NCBI RefSeq assembly: GCF_017654505.1 | Contig: NC_054548.1 | Location: forward strand, 22,947,947 to 23,011,946 | Length of the DNA stretch: 64,000 nucleotides | Source of the DNA: Polyodon spathula | Lineage: Eukaryota > Chordata > Actinopteri > Acipenseriformes > Polyodontidae | Direction: 5' to 3' | The notes under the pieces: generated by a model | The model's database searches: none | Told to the model about the DNA's origin: nothing | The model's input: the letters and a program-made list of their open reading frames with translations, nothing else | In this document: one piece after another, positions 13,186 to 25,628 of the stretch | Layout of the letters: the number at the start of each line of letters is the position of its first letter | Numbering within the stretch: the first letter of the stretch is position 1 | Translations under genes and position numbers: made by a program

Positions 13186-14764
13186 CTGTGAGGTAAACAA
13201 AAATAAAATGAATCCATGGCAATAACATGAATCCGTAACACTGTTAAGTTTCATAACATTAAAAAAAAAAAAAACACACACACACTGAAAATGAATCCAT
13301 AGTACCTTTAGTTTATAATATTTCAAGACCTAAATAGTAATGACCCTAGAAATATGTAATCTGGTAATATCTGAATGATTCAAATAAACTTTGGGAGTTC
13401 AGCATGAAGTCTACATACTGACACTGACATAACTATAATGTGTGAACCAAGGTTTGAAATTCCAACATCTAACTGGGAATGTTAGTATCTTTGTAGCATT
13501 TCGTCAGTGTTTCTGATAAGGATTAACTGTAGCAAACTTGTGCTAAATTATTTATTTATAATGAGTTAGTAAAATACATTTGGACTTTCAGAGGGATAAC
13601 CATGGGTCACATACAATGTGTTATTTATTTGAAGGTGGCAGCATTCTAGTTCAAATAAAATTTTTCTAAAATGTTGTGGGCTATCTGAAGGTATTTATAA
13701 TCACGGCTGAACCCTACAGTCCTTACAAACGACTGCAACACAATTAGTTTACAAAACTAGCTGAAGTGCAGCCTGTTCTGTTAATCCATCAGATTGGAAA
13801 TATATCCAAGGTTGGACATCACTATCATCATTGGTACCTCTTAAACGTTTATGAGGGTCAGTGAAATTCATAACAAACACCCTATTAAGCTTACTCACAT
13901 TATTTTGCTGGTTTCCCCAAGAATACTACTTTCCTTTTTTATACATATTTATGGTCTTTTGTTTCATCTCAACCATCAGGTTCTGGATAGCCAATAATAT
14001 GAATATCCTGTATTAGTACCTTATGCCTCTCTTTCTCTCCCTCTCTTAGTCAGATTGGAATGACTAGTTGTGAAAGTAAGTTACGTATATGAAATCCTGA
14101 AATAAGCATAACAATGTGAAAACTAATACTCTGCATTTCTAAGGTGTCATCCACAGTACTACAAAAATGGTAATAAATAGTGCATACAAATCCACTTGAA
14201 GAATGTGTAAATGATACTAGGCCAGAGAGTGCAGCTGGTTGTTCCTGTTTGTAAATAAAAAGATAATCATGCTAGTGCCTAACTTCAATTCCAGTCACAG
14301 CTTCCTGCTCAACCCATCCTTTAACACTTAGTGTCCCCTAACTACTCTGGGAAGGGGGACTATGCCTAAAAAAAAACTAAAACTTTCCTCAACAAAGCCT
14401 TCACTCTTGATAGCAAAGCATGGAGTGCACCTAACAAGCTATACTCTCCTAAGTAGTTCATGCCGTGAATTGTGGGAATCATGTGTGTTTATAAATGAGG
14501 ACAGGTTACATTAGCAATCAATTAACCAATTTAACCTCATCTCATTCTACAAATGGATTTACATTTCCCTTTAATGGTAGGCCTGCCATTCAAAACAACA
14601 TCTTTTCATTTATCTGGTTGATCTGCCCATTTGGAGAGGAAGTAAAAAGCATTTTATCTTCAAGGGTAGGTTTTTTTAAACCATCCATATCCAACTCACA
14701 AAATACAAACAATATTTACAATTTGCAGGTAAATTTAGTACTTATACATGTACAAGTTGTGTGT

Positions 14765-14767
<3 letters not shown>
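13186..14767. other. no gene recognised
   Basis: Unique-looking sequence. It includes an A-run with short CA repeat at 13260-13285. The apparent 160-codon frame from 14495 owes its length to the TA repeat that follows and is not credible. Confidence 0.5.

Positions 14768-14845
<78 letters not shown>
14768..14845. repeat. (TA)n microsatellite, left edge of a transposon chain
   Basis: About 78 bp of pure TA, followed by a short CA-rich spacer that runs into the first of three TA-target transposons. Confidence 0.97.
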
Positions 14846-14847
<2 letters not shown>

Positions 14848-14873
14848 CACACACATACACATATACTTACACA

Positions 14874-15746
<873 letters not shown>

Positions 15747-15976
15747 CAGCTATGGCCAAATGTTTTGTATCACGTATAATATTAGGAATGAGACATAATA
15801 TAAATAAACATATGAGCATAATTTAGAAATTTCTGTCAGATTGTCATTAAGTACATGGGAAACTGCAAAGTGATATGCAATTCAATATGTTAGCATAATG
15901 TTGTTCAGGAGGTTTCATTTGACTTCATGAAAATGAGTTCATTGTATACATTGATGGAAAACTTTTGGCCATAACT
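15747..15976. mobile_element. short mariner-type MITE, 230 bp
   Basis: Left end CAGCTATGGCCAAATGTTTT; the right end, inverted, reads CAGTTATGGCCAAAAGTTTT. These are the same terminus with two differences. There is no coding capacity. The CAG...CTG ends and TA-rich flanks place it with Tc1/mariner elements. It is a different family from its two neighbours. Confidence 0.8.
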
Positions 15977-15985
15977 GTGTGTGTG

Positions 15986-15988
<3 letters not shown>

Positions 15989-16068
<80 letters not shown>
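15989..16068. repeat. (TA)n microsatellite
   Basis: About 80 bp of pure TA, preceded by GTGTGT and followed by CACACA, between the MITE at 15747-15976 and the Tc1 copy at 16077. Confidence 0.97.
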
Positions 16069-16076
<8 letters not shown>

Positions 16077-16078
<2 letters not shown>

Positions 16079-17525
16079 GTGGCTCTCAAAAGTATTCACC
16101 CCCCCCTTGGACTTTTCCACATTTTATTGTGTTACAACATGCCATTAAAATGGATCAACACAAAAAAAGTCCATAATGTCAAAGTGAAAAATAAAATCTA
16201 CAAATTGTTCTAAATTAATTACATAATCAAAACAGAAAATAATTGATTGCATAAGTATTCACCCCCTTTAGGCAATATTTGGTAGAGGCACCATTGACAG
16301 CAATTACAGCCATGAATCTATTTGGATAAGTCTCTACCAGCTTTGCACATCTAAACACTACAATTTTTGTCCATTCTTCTTTGCAAAATTGCTCAAGCTC
16401 CGTTAAGTTGGATGGGGACCTTTGGTGAACAACAATTTTCAACTCTTTCCACACATTCTCAATTGGATTGAGGTCTAGGCTTTGACTGGGCCACTCCAGG
16501 ACATTGACCTTTTTTGTTTGTAAGCCACTCCAGTGTGGCTTTGGCTGTATGGTTGGGGTCATTGTCCTGCTGGACTTCTCCCAAGTCCCAGGTCTCTTGC
16601 AGACTTCAGCAGGTTTTCCTCCAGGACTTCTGTGTACTTTGCTGCATCCATTTTGCCCTCTATCTTCACAAGCTTTCCAGGCCCTGACGCAGAGAAGCAT
16701 TCCTATAGCATGATGCTGCAACTACCAAACTTCACAGTAGGGATGGTGTTCTCAGGATGATGTGCGGTGTTAGGCTTGCGCCAAACAAATGGCTTTCTTT
16801 CTGCCACTCTCCCATAAAGGCCAGTTTTGTGAAGCACCCTGTTGCCATAAGCACAGTGCCTCCCTGCTCAACCGTGGAAGACTGTAACTCCTTTAGAGTT
16901 GCCATAGGCTTCTTGGTGGTCTCCCTGATCAGTGCTCTTCTCACCTGGATACTAAGTTTTTGAGGAGGGCCTGTTCTAGACAGATTCACAGCTGTGCCAT
17001 ATTCTCTCAATTTCTTAATAATGGACTTTACTGTGCTCCGGTGTATATTCAATGCCTTGGAAATGTTCTTATATCCTACCCCTGATTGTTGCTTTTGAAG
17101 AATCTTATTCCGGATTTGCTTTGACTGTTCCTTCATTTTCATGATATAGTTTTTGTTAGGAAATGTACTACCCAACTGTGGGACCTCCCATAGACAGGTG
17201 TATTTAACCTGAAATCATGTGAAACGCCTTAATTGCATATAGGTGGACTAATTATGTGACTTCTAAAGACAACTGGTTGCACCAGAGCTTATTTAGGTGT
17301 GTCATAGCAAAGGGGGTGAACACTTATGCAATCAATTATTTTCTGTTTTATATTTGTAATTAATTTAGAACAATTTGTAGATTTTATTTTTCACTTTGAC
17401 ATTATGGACTTTTTTTGTGTTGATCAGTGGCAAAAACCCCTAATTAAATCCATTCTGATTCCATGTTGTAACACAATAAAATGTGGAAAAGTCCAAGGGG
17501 GGTGAATACTTTTGTAGTGGCTATG
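16077..17525 (-). mobile_element. degenerate Tc1-like transposon, 1449 bp
   Basis: Terminal inverted repeats of about 200-230 bp are clear. They share AAAAGTATTCACCCCCC, then CTTGGACTTTTCCACATTTT, then GATTGCATAAGTATTCACCC at the inner edge. The right copy has an extra block of about 30 bp. The outermost bases differ (CAGTGGCTCTC against CATAGCCACTAC). Between the repeats lies a broken transposase on the minus strand. TA-rich DNA flanks both sides. It is longer than its two neighbours in the chain and retains most, though not all, of a Tc1 unit. Confidence 0.92.
16227..17175 (-). pseudogene. Tc1-like transposase, internally deleted and frameshifted
   Basis: Tc1 transposases bind their terminal repeats through two helix-turn-helix units and cut with a DD34E core. 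Here the N-terminal part reads well (QIRNKILQKQQSGVGYKNIS, then ALNIHRSTVKSIIKKLREYG and KKPMATLKELQSS). Then the segment that should carry the first catalytic Asp is missing: the frame jumps from a GEWQKES stretch to the region encoding [13 protein letters not shown] in another frame. A QQDNDPNHTAKAT segment with the second Asp is present around 16530-16560 but out of frame. The C-terminus (VNVLEWPSQSLDLNPIENVW) keeps the last acidic residue. At least two frame changes plus the deletion mean no activity. Confidence 0.92.
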
Positions 17526-17881
17526 AAATATATACCGGCTTCAAATTATCAATTTATCTACAGCCTCCTGGGATGCCAGGAATATCTTTTTTACAGTTGT
17601 CTGTCATTTTTTAACAAAAATTAATATACATGCATACTGTATTTCCCCTCTAATTTACTTGCCATTCATTTGAACCAATTTGCTGTTTGTTTAATCCCAA
17701 AACGGCTGACTGCACAATATACTGTACATTTTTATAGCAGTTAACATGCTATCGTTTCTTGAGGAATGATTTTTGTCTATATTTTCTTGAAAAGTGCAAA
17801 CAAAAGTATGCGGTTATAAAAGGATATACAGTATATAGCACACTTCCTTTTAAGTATTGAAGGGTTACTAATGTTTGATTA

Positions 17882-18136
<255 letters not shown>

Positions 18137-18610
18137 TTAGGTTTATACACATTAATTGGAGATTATTGTACTAGACAAGTTTATCCCTGCCCTAGGATCA
18201 CGGGGATCAGCATATTTGTCCTCGTCCATGTCAATCAGCCACAGAAAAATCCACTGTAAAAAAACAAAACATTGCAGAAAAAAAAAAGATTTAATATGCA
18301 ACACACTACACTATTTCAACAAAAGTAATGCTAGCATATATTTGTTTAGAATCCATTATTATTATGCATCTGTAAACATCTTTGTAAAGGTAATGACAAT
18401 TAAAAAAAGGGATAACCATTTATTACAATAGAATTATGGAAATAACTTTTTGTAATTACACACATTTTCTACCAGTAGTTGCCATGTAGGAGCAGTGGCA
18501 CTTCGAGGTTATGTACGCTCCTAATCTAAAATGAAAGACATCTGTACCTATATATAAACAGGATCAGCGTCACTGCTAATGAGATGTTTTGTTTGTCTCC
18601 TGTCCTGTAG

Positions 18611-18646
18611 ACAACTGATTTTTGCATAAGGAGATGCTGGAGGGAG
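18611..18646 (+). other. candidate 36-nt microexon
   Basis: A pyrimidine-rich acceptor (GTTTGTCTCCTGTCCTGTAG) ends at 18610. A branch-point-like TGCTAAT lies about 30 nt upstream of the AG. Exactly 36 nt later comes a full-consensus donor, GAG|GTAAGT, at 18647. The segment is open in only one frame, where it reads TTDFCIRRCWRE; the other two frames hit stops. A length divisible by three and the quality of both sites make this the best internal-exon candidate in the window. I do not recognise the peptide. A non-coding transcript or chance co-occurrence is also possible. Confidence 0.35.
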
Positions 18647-18974
18647 GTAAGTTCCATGTAATTAAACTGGTCATCAAAAATATGTTTATTTATTTATAAA
18701 TGTAACTGCGCATTGGAAAATTACCCTCTGTTGACAGAGAGAACATGGTACGGCTTACATTTTAAAAGTCAACAACCAAAAAGCAGATAGGAAAAAAAGG
18801 AAAACAGTGTAAGAAAGAACTACAGAACAATGTACAATTAAATAGAAGTTAAAACGTGATTTAAGCTAAATCATGATTATAGTGACTATTTATTGTTGGT
18901 ATAAATCTCATTTTTTTATGTTTTCTTAACTCAACTACAGCAGAGCTTGTAGATCACATACTTAAACTCATGCA

Positions 18975-18989
18975 GCTGCAGGGGGCAGC
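18975..18989 (+). promoter_or_regulatory. CTCF-like core motif
   Basis: GCTGCAGGGGGCAGC matches 13 of 15 positions of the CTCF core consensus. It lies about 330 bp downstream of the microexon candidate. Confidence 0.3.
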
Positions 18990-21060
18990 ACAGGCCTGAC
19001 TGTTTAGTTCAATGTCAACTGGCTAGATGGGAAGAAGCTTGTATGTCTGCAGCTGAAGTTACTGTATAGGTAACTGGAAAGCCAACAAGCTATGTTATAT
19101 CATAAAGTCGAGAAGACAGACACAGAAAACAAAGAAGATAACTTCTGACACATTCTGAGAAAAGCTTTATTGACAATTAATTTTTGATTGTAATGATTCT
19201 GATTGGTTTGTAGTTTGATATTAAGGTTCACATACTTTTGCAGCCCCAGGTGGCTATAGAATGCATTTTGTATTATGCAGTATACTACATGCATGTTCAT
19301 AATATAGTATTGATGTGGCTGGCATTCGGGTCAAAAGAAAAGGCTACTTTATTTCCTTTATGCAAATTAAACTTGAATGTCTTTCATTTTTATTTATTTT
19401 TTTATTGATGACTCAGTATTTTTTTTAATTAAATAAAAAAAATACAACCTGTAAACAATTATTAATATTTTGTAAGAATAGGGTATCATTTATATAGTAA
19501 ATTACCTCTTGGCATTACATATTACTTACCACACTTCCACTACACAGTATAGAAAGAACCACAGGCTGCATGTTCAGTTAAAAGTTAAAAGTTGTTATAG
19601 TTTGCTAAAGCTACTACGTTTTGCTTTATTTTTGTTAAATAAAAGTACTTAATAGCATTACTGTTTCAACAAATGTGATTGCCTGCCTTTTTTGTCAGAT
19701 TGCATTTGTTTAATCATTACACTAACCCATCGTCTAAATGGGAGTCCTTTAAATTTCTCACTACAGTGGCCGTCTCTATCTGCACACGCATTAGCACAGT
19801 ACATTATTAAAATGTGTTTCATTTTAAAGGAGTATGATATTTCTGCTTATTTTAGATAGGGAAACCACACTGCATCTTTGATAATCTCTGAAAAGAACTG
19901 CTGTCGTGAAAGTCCAGGTTTTACCTGACCTTGTTTTCTAGTATTATTAAGTTACAAATGGGTCGGAATTCCAAACACAGTACTGTTATTCACTGCTACT
20001 TCAGAAAAGTCGTTGGAATTATGTTAGAGGTATGTTTCTTTTGTGGTAGACACTGAAATTATTTTTGACTGTATTGATGAAATTGTTTTCAATTGTTTTT
20101 GTGGGCTTACATCAGGCACAACAAGTCTGGGCAAGGGTGCAATATGATGTACAAATCAGTAAATAAAAATAAAACAGAGAACAAATGCATAAAATTCTTT
20201 TCAAATGTATCGAGTCCTCCATATATAAATAAATCTGTATTTCAACCACATCCCTGTGTCATACATAAAAATAAGTCTAAGGCAGCACATTTTTTACCAA
20301 AAATTATTGAAAGAAAAAATTTGCATGGACAGCATAGGATACAACAGACAATGAAGAAGTTATTTCTCTTTGCAATCCATGATGATTTACAAACATACAG
20401 CTGCCTCAGTTTTGTGCCACCTATGCATGATAACCTTACACATCCGAAATAATCTGACTTTTGAGGAACTTTTTAGCACCAAATGCAATTTACTAACACA
20501 GATGCACTGTCCGTCTACGTCATATTCATAATTGTACCTAGTTTTACTACTGATTTGAAAAACCTGCTTCACCCTTTTCTTGGGGTGTCTGCACTAGAGT
20601 AAGGTGTTGACCGAACTATAGAGGTGTAGCCTCACTAATATAAAAACTCGAGCAATTTAGCTAGACGGACAGCCTCTTAAATTTTAGACATGTTCAGACT
20701 AGGTTCTGTAAATAATTACAATCACTATAAAAATAGATCAGCATTTACAAAATGATGGTTACAGGTGCCAAATATTTGTCTAATAGATTGATTGATTGAT
20801 TTGTGTTATTGAAGGGTACGTAAATTATAAATCAATGTAAAGGCAACAGTGGTCAAGCACCATTATTTTTGCTCTTGTGCTTCCATTTGTGATCTTTTTA
20901 CCAAATAAGGCCCAAGCTTTATTCAGTTTTTAGTACAGATGACTTCCAGTTCTGACCTTATCATATCTTCTCTAAGCAAGCAATTCATAACAATACACTT
21001 GTACAATCACTGGTAGGAATTCAAATGAGTACATTTACCTATTTTGAACTGAAGAATTAT

Positions 21061-23020
21061 ATATTAAGTATTGTCACAAGCGACCCTTAAACCCCTTCTC
21101 TCTTATATAAGATATTGGTACCTTTTGAATGGAAGGCCTATGCAGCCAAAGTAACTGGTCCTTTGATCGAACTTTATTTCTCGGGGGGTTCCCCATTGAT
21201 GATGGGCATAGTAATGAGGCTGAAAAATTTCTGATATAAAAAATAATGAATTCTGGCCAACTCAGATATTTTGGATGGAAGGAATATGTAACAAAATAAC
21301 CCTCTGATCAAATTGAAATGTATAAACAAAATAGTTATTAGTCCAGAACCATTACTCCCTGTGGGAAACTCTTTCAAAAGGGGGACAGACAGGCATGTAT
21401 CCAGACTAATATGTGGATGTCAGAGATGCAGAACTGGGTTGTCACTAGCGGAACAAAAACCGTATATGTATCCATATGATAAAGCACTGTAGAATGTTTT
21501 TCGTATGCCCCTGATGATCCACAGGTATTATCCTTTACCAATTTAAATGTTAGATTAGACAATGCAAGGAGAATTACATTTTAGGGATGTGATGAGACTC
21601 TCCAGGTGAGATGGCGTCATTTGTGAAAGTTAGAATGTAAAGATGGGAAAATTGCAACAAAGGTTCAGATATCCTGTAGATACCAGGTAACTGATTTATT
21701 AAGACACACTTGTGATGCTTATCGCTGGATTCCTGACCCTGTGGTGGCTTTTAAGAAACCTTTGAGAACAAAACCAGAAAAAGGATTTCCAATCCTGCTG
21801 GGAGCACTCCGATATCTTGGACACAAACTGGATACTGTGTTCAAAAGACCATTGGAAGAAAATGAACTGTTAATAGTATTGTAAACCTCTGTACTGGTTT
21901 AGAAAATGTTAAATAACTACAAGCAGAAATATTATTGCAGACATTTATATTAGCCTAACTAAGAGGCTCAGTGAACTATAAAACACTGACATAATTCAAT
22001 AACCTTGATGGGAATGCACATGTAGCTAAGTTTCTTATCAGCAGTTGCATCTTAGGACAAGGGGACTCTCGCTTTTGATTCTTATCTGTAAAAGTACTAT
22101 GATTTTCATGGTACCATAAAAATATGTTTTAACAACCAAGGCGAAACTCACTTGCAGGCCAGGTGTTCTAACTCAAGAACCCCTTGCTTTTGTATGTTTT
22201 ATCTTAACAAGCAAGAGGAACTCCATGGTACAAGAACATATATTATTAGTTTTAGAAAAAAACTTGTATATCCTTATCTTAGAAAAGTGGGAGAACGCCT
22301 GGTACCAAAAATAATTAATTTTGGAGATAAAGGCTGTCTAACAAACCAGCTGTTTAGGTTAAATTAAGCCTTCTGACGCAAGAAGGGAGATAACAAAAAA
22401 AATCTTTTACATATTGGAGCAAAATTACAATTAGTTATCAGCCAAGCTTGTTAACACAAGCCTGTCTGGTCCATCTTTTTAAGTCCTCTTTGCGAAGCTG
22501 ACTGCTGGTGTTGTATTCAGAGTCTCTTGTTAGACGACTGTCCTTTCTTTGTTCTGTTATATATTTTGTCATATTTCTCCACAGAGGGTAAATATAATCC
22601 TGAATTTATATCTCACTTATATTTAAATACGATGCTATAGGATAAGATTATTATTATTATTAGCTTTAGCGATGTTGTTATATTGTCTGCATTAGTGCAA
22701 ATGGGTGCCTTAGACTGCCTGAGGTGTACAATGTACCCATATTGCTTTATAGTATTAATGCTGTTAGTTTGCAAAGACATCAGACTGCCTGGGTCTGTGA
22801 TCACTCGATCCATTTAAGAATTAATAGACCAAAGGAGTGAATATATACTCGGATTCGTTAAAATTTAAATAACCAAGTCTGCATAATTATTCTTGATTAA
22901 TTGTTGTCTGGGCATGCCAGTATAACAACAAATGATTATAGGAGTTTATTCAATCGATTTGTCCACTTGTTTGCCTCCCCTTATTCTATTAGAGAATTAA
23001 AGAAGTGCTCAAAAGTCACA
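21061..23020. other. no gene recognised; possible decayed retroelement
   Basis: The block has a different texture from its flanks. A 60-codon open stretch without a start at about 21701-21884 reads like protein (contains YRWIPDPVVAFKKPL and LLGALRYLGHKLD) and ends in TAA. It is followed by the LTR-like segment listed at 22021-22583. I could not assign the peptide to a family. Confidence 0.3.
22021..22583 (+). mobile_element. possible solo or 3' LTR, weak
   Basis: The segment begins TGTAGCTAAG and ends TTCTCCACA, so it has TGT...ACA ends. Near its right end it has TTTTTAAGTCC followed by a TC-rich tract reminiscent of an R-U5 region. The 5 bp on either side do not match, and no primer-binding site or polypurine tract is certain. 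Listed only because the texture and ends fit an LTR. Confidence 0.2.
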
Positions 23021-23112
23021 TGTGGCAGAGCAAAGCTCTGCCCTTTATAAATTGGCAGGGATGGGGTTAAATTCCCCTACCTGCCTGGGTTTATTGTGTT
23101 CAGGTGGCTGGA
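23021..23112 (+). mobile_element. single arm of the TGTGGCAGAGC foldback family
   Basis: The first 90 or so bases match the left arm of the perfect foldback element at 54392-54702, from TGTGGCAGAGCAAAGCTCTG through GGCAGGGATGGGGTTAA to TCAGGTGGCTGG, with a few differences. The sequence then diverges and no inverted partner follows. This shows that one-armed copies exist. Confidence 0.75.
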
Positions 23113-23191
23113 GTTCTCTCTATCCACTCACCAGCCTGTCACATCACAATATTCCACTAATACTATGTGCCGAAGAACTAACTTTTACTAC

Positions 23192-23201
23192 ATTATTATT
23201 A

Positions 23202-23270
<69 letters not shown>

Positions 23271-23272
23271 TC
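23192..23272 (+). repeat. (ATT)n microsatellite
   Basis: About 80 bp of ATT with one phase shift near its start, just upstream of the first piggyBac-type MITE copy. Confidence 0.97.
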
Positions 23273-23338
23273 CTAGCAGATGCACTTACGCAGGGCGATG
23301 ATACAAAAAATACATATCAAGAATTACAGTACAATTAA

Positions 23339-23870
23339 CCCTTTGCAGTCCTATGTCAGACCAGGTCCGACATTACAATTTTCCCTTTCCAGTCCAATGT
23401 TGGATCCTGTCCGACATCATCAAAAAGATGTAAAAGCACAGGTCTGCATCCAGCGCTCAAAGAATATCACAGACATTTGCAGCGCTTTTTGAAGGTTTAT
23501 AGTAATAAAATAATGACTTGGATCGCATTATTCAGGAGTTTGGTGATAAAACGAGTGATCAGGAGAGGATTTCTCAGTATGCACTACTATGAAGAGATAT
23601 GTGTTAAATACAAAAAACAAGGAATGGGGCAGGGCTGGAGATGCAGTACTGAGTGTTGATCTGCAGTGCCTTTTAAACCTATTTTAGGTTATAAAGAGGT
23701 ATGTGAAAAATACAGTGAACAAGGGGTGGGGCTTGGCTGTACATACAGTACTGCGTGTCCTTTTGTGATTCAATGCCTTTTAAACCTGTTTTAGTCTGAA
23801 AAAAATATATTTTAAACAACACGTGTAAAATAAACAGCACGTGTGAATATAAATTTAGACCTGATGTGCC
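23339..23870 (-). mobile_element. piggyBac-type MITE, copy 1, truncated
   Basis: It begins CCCTTTGCAGTCC directly after TTAA (23335-23338) and corresponds, in reverse, to the right end of copies 2 and 3. It breaks off at 23870 within the other terminus, where the CR1 LINE sequence takes over. It also carries an internal duplication. The module with the GGTATGTG...GGGGTGGGGCTTGG block and a TTTTAAACCT block appears twice, once resembling copy 2 and once copy 3. No transposase frame is visible. Confidence 0.85.
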
Positions 23871-23878
23871 AGGTCTAA

Positions 23879-25286
23879 ATAGGTACCGACAGACTGGAAA
23901 ATTGCAAACGTAATACCGATCCACAAAAAGGGAAACAAAACTGAACCAGGTAACTACAGACCAGTAAGCCTGACTTCTATTATATGCAAACTTATGGAAA
24001 CTATAATAAGATCCAAAATGGAAAATTACCTTTATGGTAACAGGGTCCTGGGAGACAGTCAACATGGTTTTAGGAAAGGGAGATCGTGTCTAACTTGCTT
24101 GATTTTGTTGAGGATGCAACATCGATAATGAATAATTGCAAAGCATATGACATGGTTTATTTAGATTTCCAGAAAGCTTTTGACAAAGTCCCGCACAAAA
24201 GATTAATTCTCAAACTGAACGCAGTTGGAATTCAAGGAAACAAATGTACATGGATTAGGGAGTGGTTAACATGTAGAAAACAAAAAGTACTGATTAGAGG
24301 AAAAACTTCAGAATGGAGTGTGGTAACCAGCGGTGTACCACAGGGATCAGTACTAGGTCCTCTGCTACTCCTAATCTACATTAATGATTTAGATTCTGTT
24401 ATAGTAAGCAAACTTGTTAAATTTTCAGACGACACAAAAGTAGGAGGAGTGGCAAACACTGTTGTAGCAGCAAAGGTCATTCAAAATGATCTAGACAAGA
24501 TTCAGAACTGGGCAGACACATGGCAAATGACATTTAATAGAGAAAAGTGTAAGGTACTGCATGCAGGAAATAAAAATGTACATTATAAATATCATATGGG
24601 AGATACTGAAATTGGAGAAGGAATCTATGAAAAAGACCTAGGAGTTTATGTTAACTCAGAAATGTCTTCATCTAGACAATGTGGGGAAGCTATAAAAAAG
24701 GCTAACAAGATGCTCGGATACATTGTGAAAAGTGTTGAATTTAAATCAAGGGAAGTAATGTTAAAACTGTACAATGCACTAGTAAGACCTCATCTTGAAT
24801 ATTGTGTTCAGTTCTGGTCACCTCGCTATAAAAAAGATATTGCTGCTCTAGAAAGAGTGCAAAGAAGAGCGACCAGAATTATTCCGGGCTTAAAAGGCAT
24901 GTCATATGCAGACAGGGTAAAAGAATTGAATCTGTTCAGTCTTGAACAAAGAAGGCTACATGGCGACCTAATTCAAGCATTCAAAATTCTAAAAGGTATT
25001 GACAGTGTCGACCCAAGGGACTTTTTCAGCCTGAAAAAAGAAACAAGGACCAGGTGTCACAAATGGAGATTAGACAAAGGGGCATTCAGAACAGAAAATA
25101 GTAGGCACTTTTTTACATAGAGAATTGTGAGGGTCTGGAATCAACTCCCCAGTAATGTTGTTGAAGCTGATACCCTGGGATCCTTCAAGAAGCTGCTTGA
25201 TGACATTCTGGGATCAATAAGCTACTGACAACCAAACGAGCAAGATGGGCCGAGTGGCCTCCTCTCGTTTGTAAACTTTCTTATAA
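23879..25286 (+). mobile_element. 5'-truncated CR1-like LINE
   Basis: About 1.4 kb that starts abruptly inside the reverse transcriptase domain and ends in a short 3' tail (GGGCCGAGTGGCCTCCTCTC, then GTAAACTTTCTTAT). 5' truncation is normal for LINEs copied by target-primed reverse transcription. It joins directly to the broken end of a piggyBac-type MITE. No target duplication is clear. Confidence 0.93.
23883..25228 (+). pseudogene. CR1-like reverse transcriptase, ORF2 C-terminal part
   Basis: The first stretch (about 23883-24090) reads TDWKIANVIPIHKKGNK, then NYRPVSLTSIICKLMETII and HGFRKGRS. A small deletion near 24090 shifts the frame. From 24086 the frame runs 344 codons with motif A (DFQKAFDKVPHKRL), motif B (SGVPQGSVLGPLL) and motif C as FSDDTKVGG, keeping both catalytic Asp but with Ser where Ala is usual. 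The C-terminus carries HLEYCVQFWSP and LERVQRRATR. A TAG at 25118-25120 interrupts it, yet the same frame continues RIVRVWNQLPSNVVE to the natural stop at 25228. Thus there are one frameshift and one nonsense lesion, consistent with a fairly young dead copy. There is no endonuclease domain because of 5' truncation. Confidence 0.93.
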
Positions 25287-25628
25287 TGGTAAATTGCTAA
25301 AATGGTGGGTTGATAAAACAATCCACTGAAATGGTACAGAGCTAGAGCTCTGACCAGATTGTATTTCTGTTAGTTAAGATATAAGGTCACTGGAAACAAA
25401 ATACTTTTCTTCATAACTTTGAACCCGTTTATTCAGAAGATGAAGTGCCATATAGCATGCAATAGAGCAGATGAGTAAAAGCGCTTCTTGATACAAACAG
25501 CTAACCCCTACTACATACAGATGGAGAAGATGCAGGGGATTGCACCACATGGCAGCTTTACAGTTAGGAGTCAATTTCAGCTGACAAGAAATTTGATGTA
25601 GAAAGACATTACTGATGTCAAATTGCAT
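25287..25628. other. no gene recognised
   Basis: Unique-looking DNA between the LINE and the foldback repeat. A 156-codon minus-strand frame (25374-25844) crosses it and the foldback but matches nothing I know. Confidence 0.4.

Noticed and set aside
16504..16760. Two plus-strand frames of 69 and 75 codons
   Set aside because: They are antisense to the Tc1 transposase pseudogene.
23679..24065. 128-codon minus-strand frame
   Set aside because: It is antisense to the MITE and the start of the CR1 reverse transcriptase.
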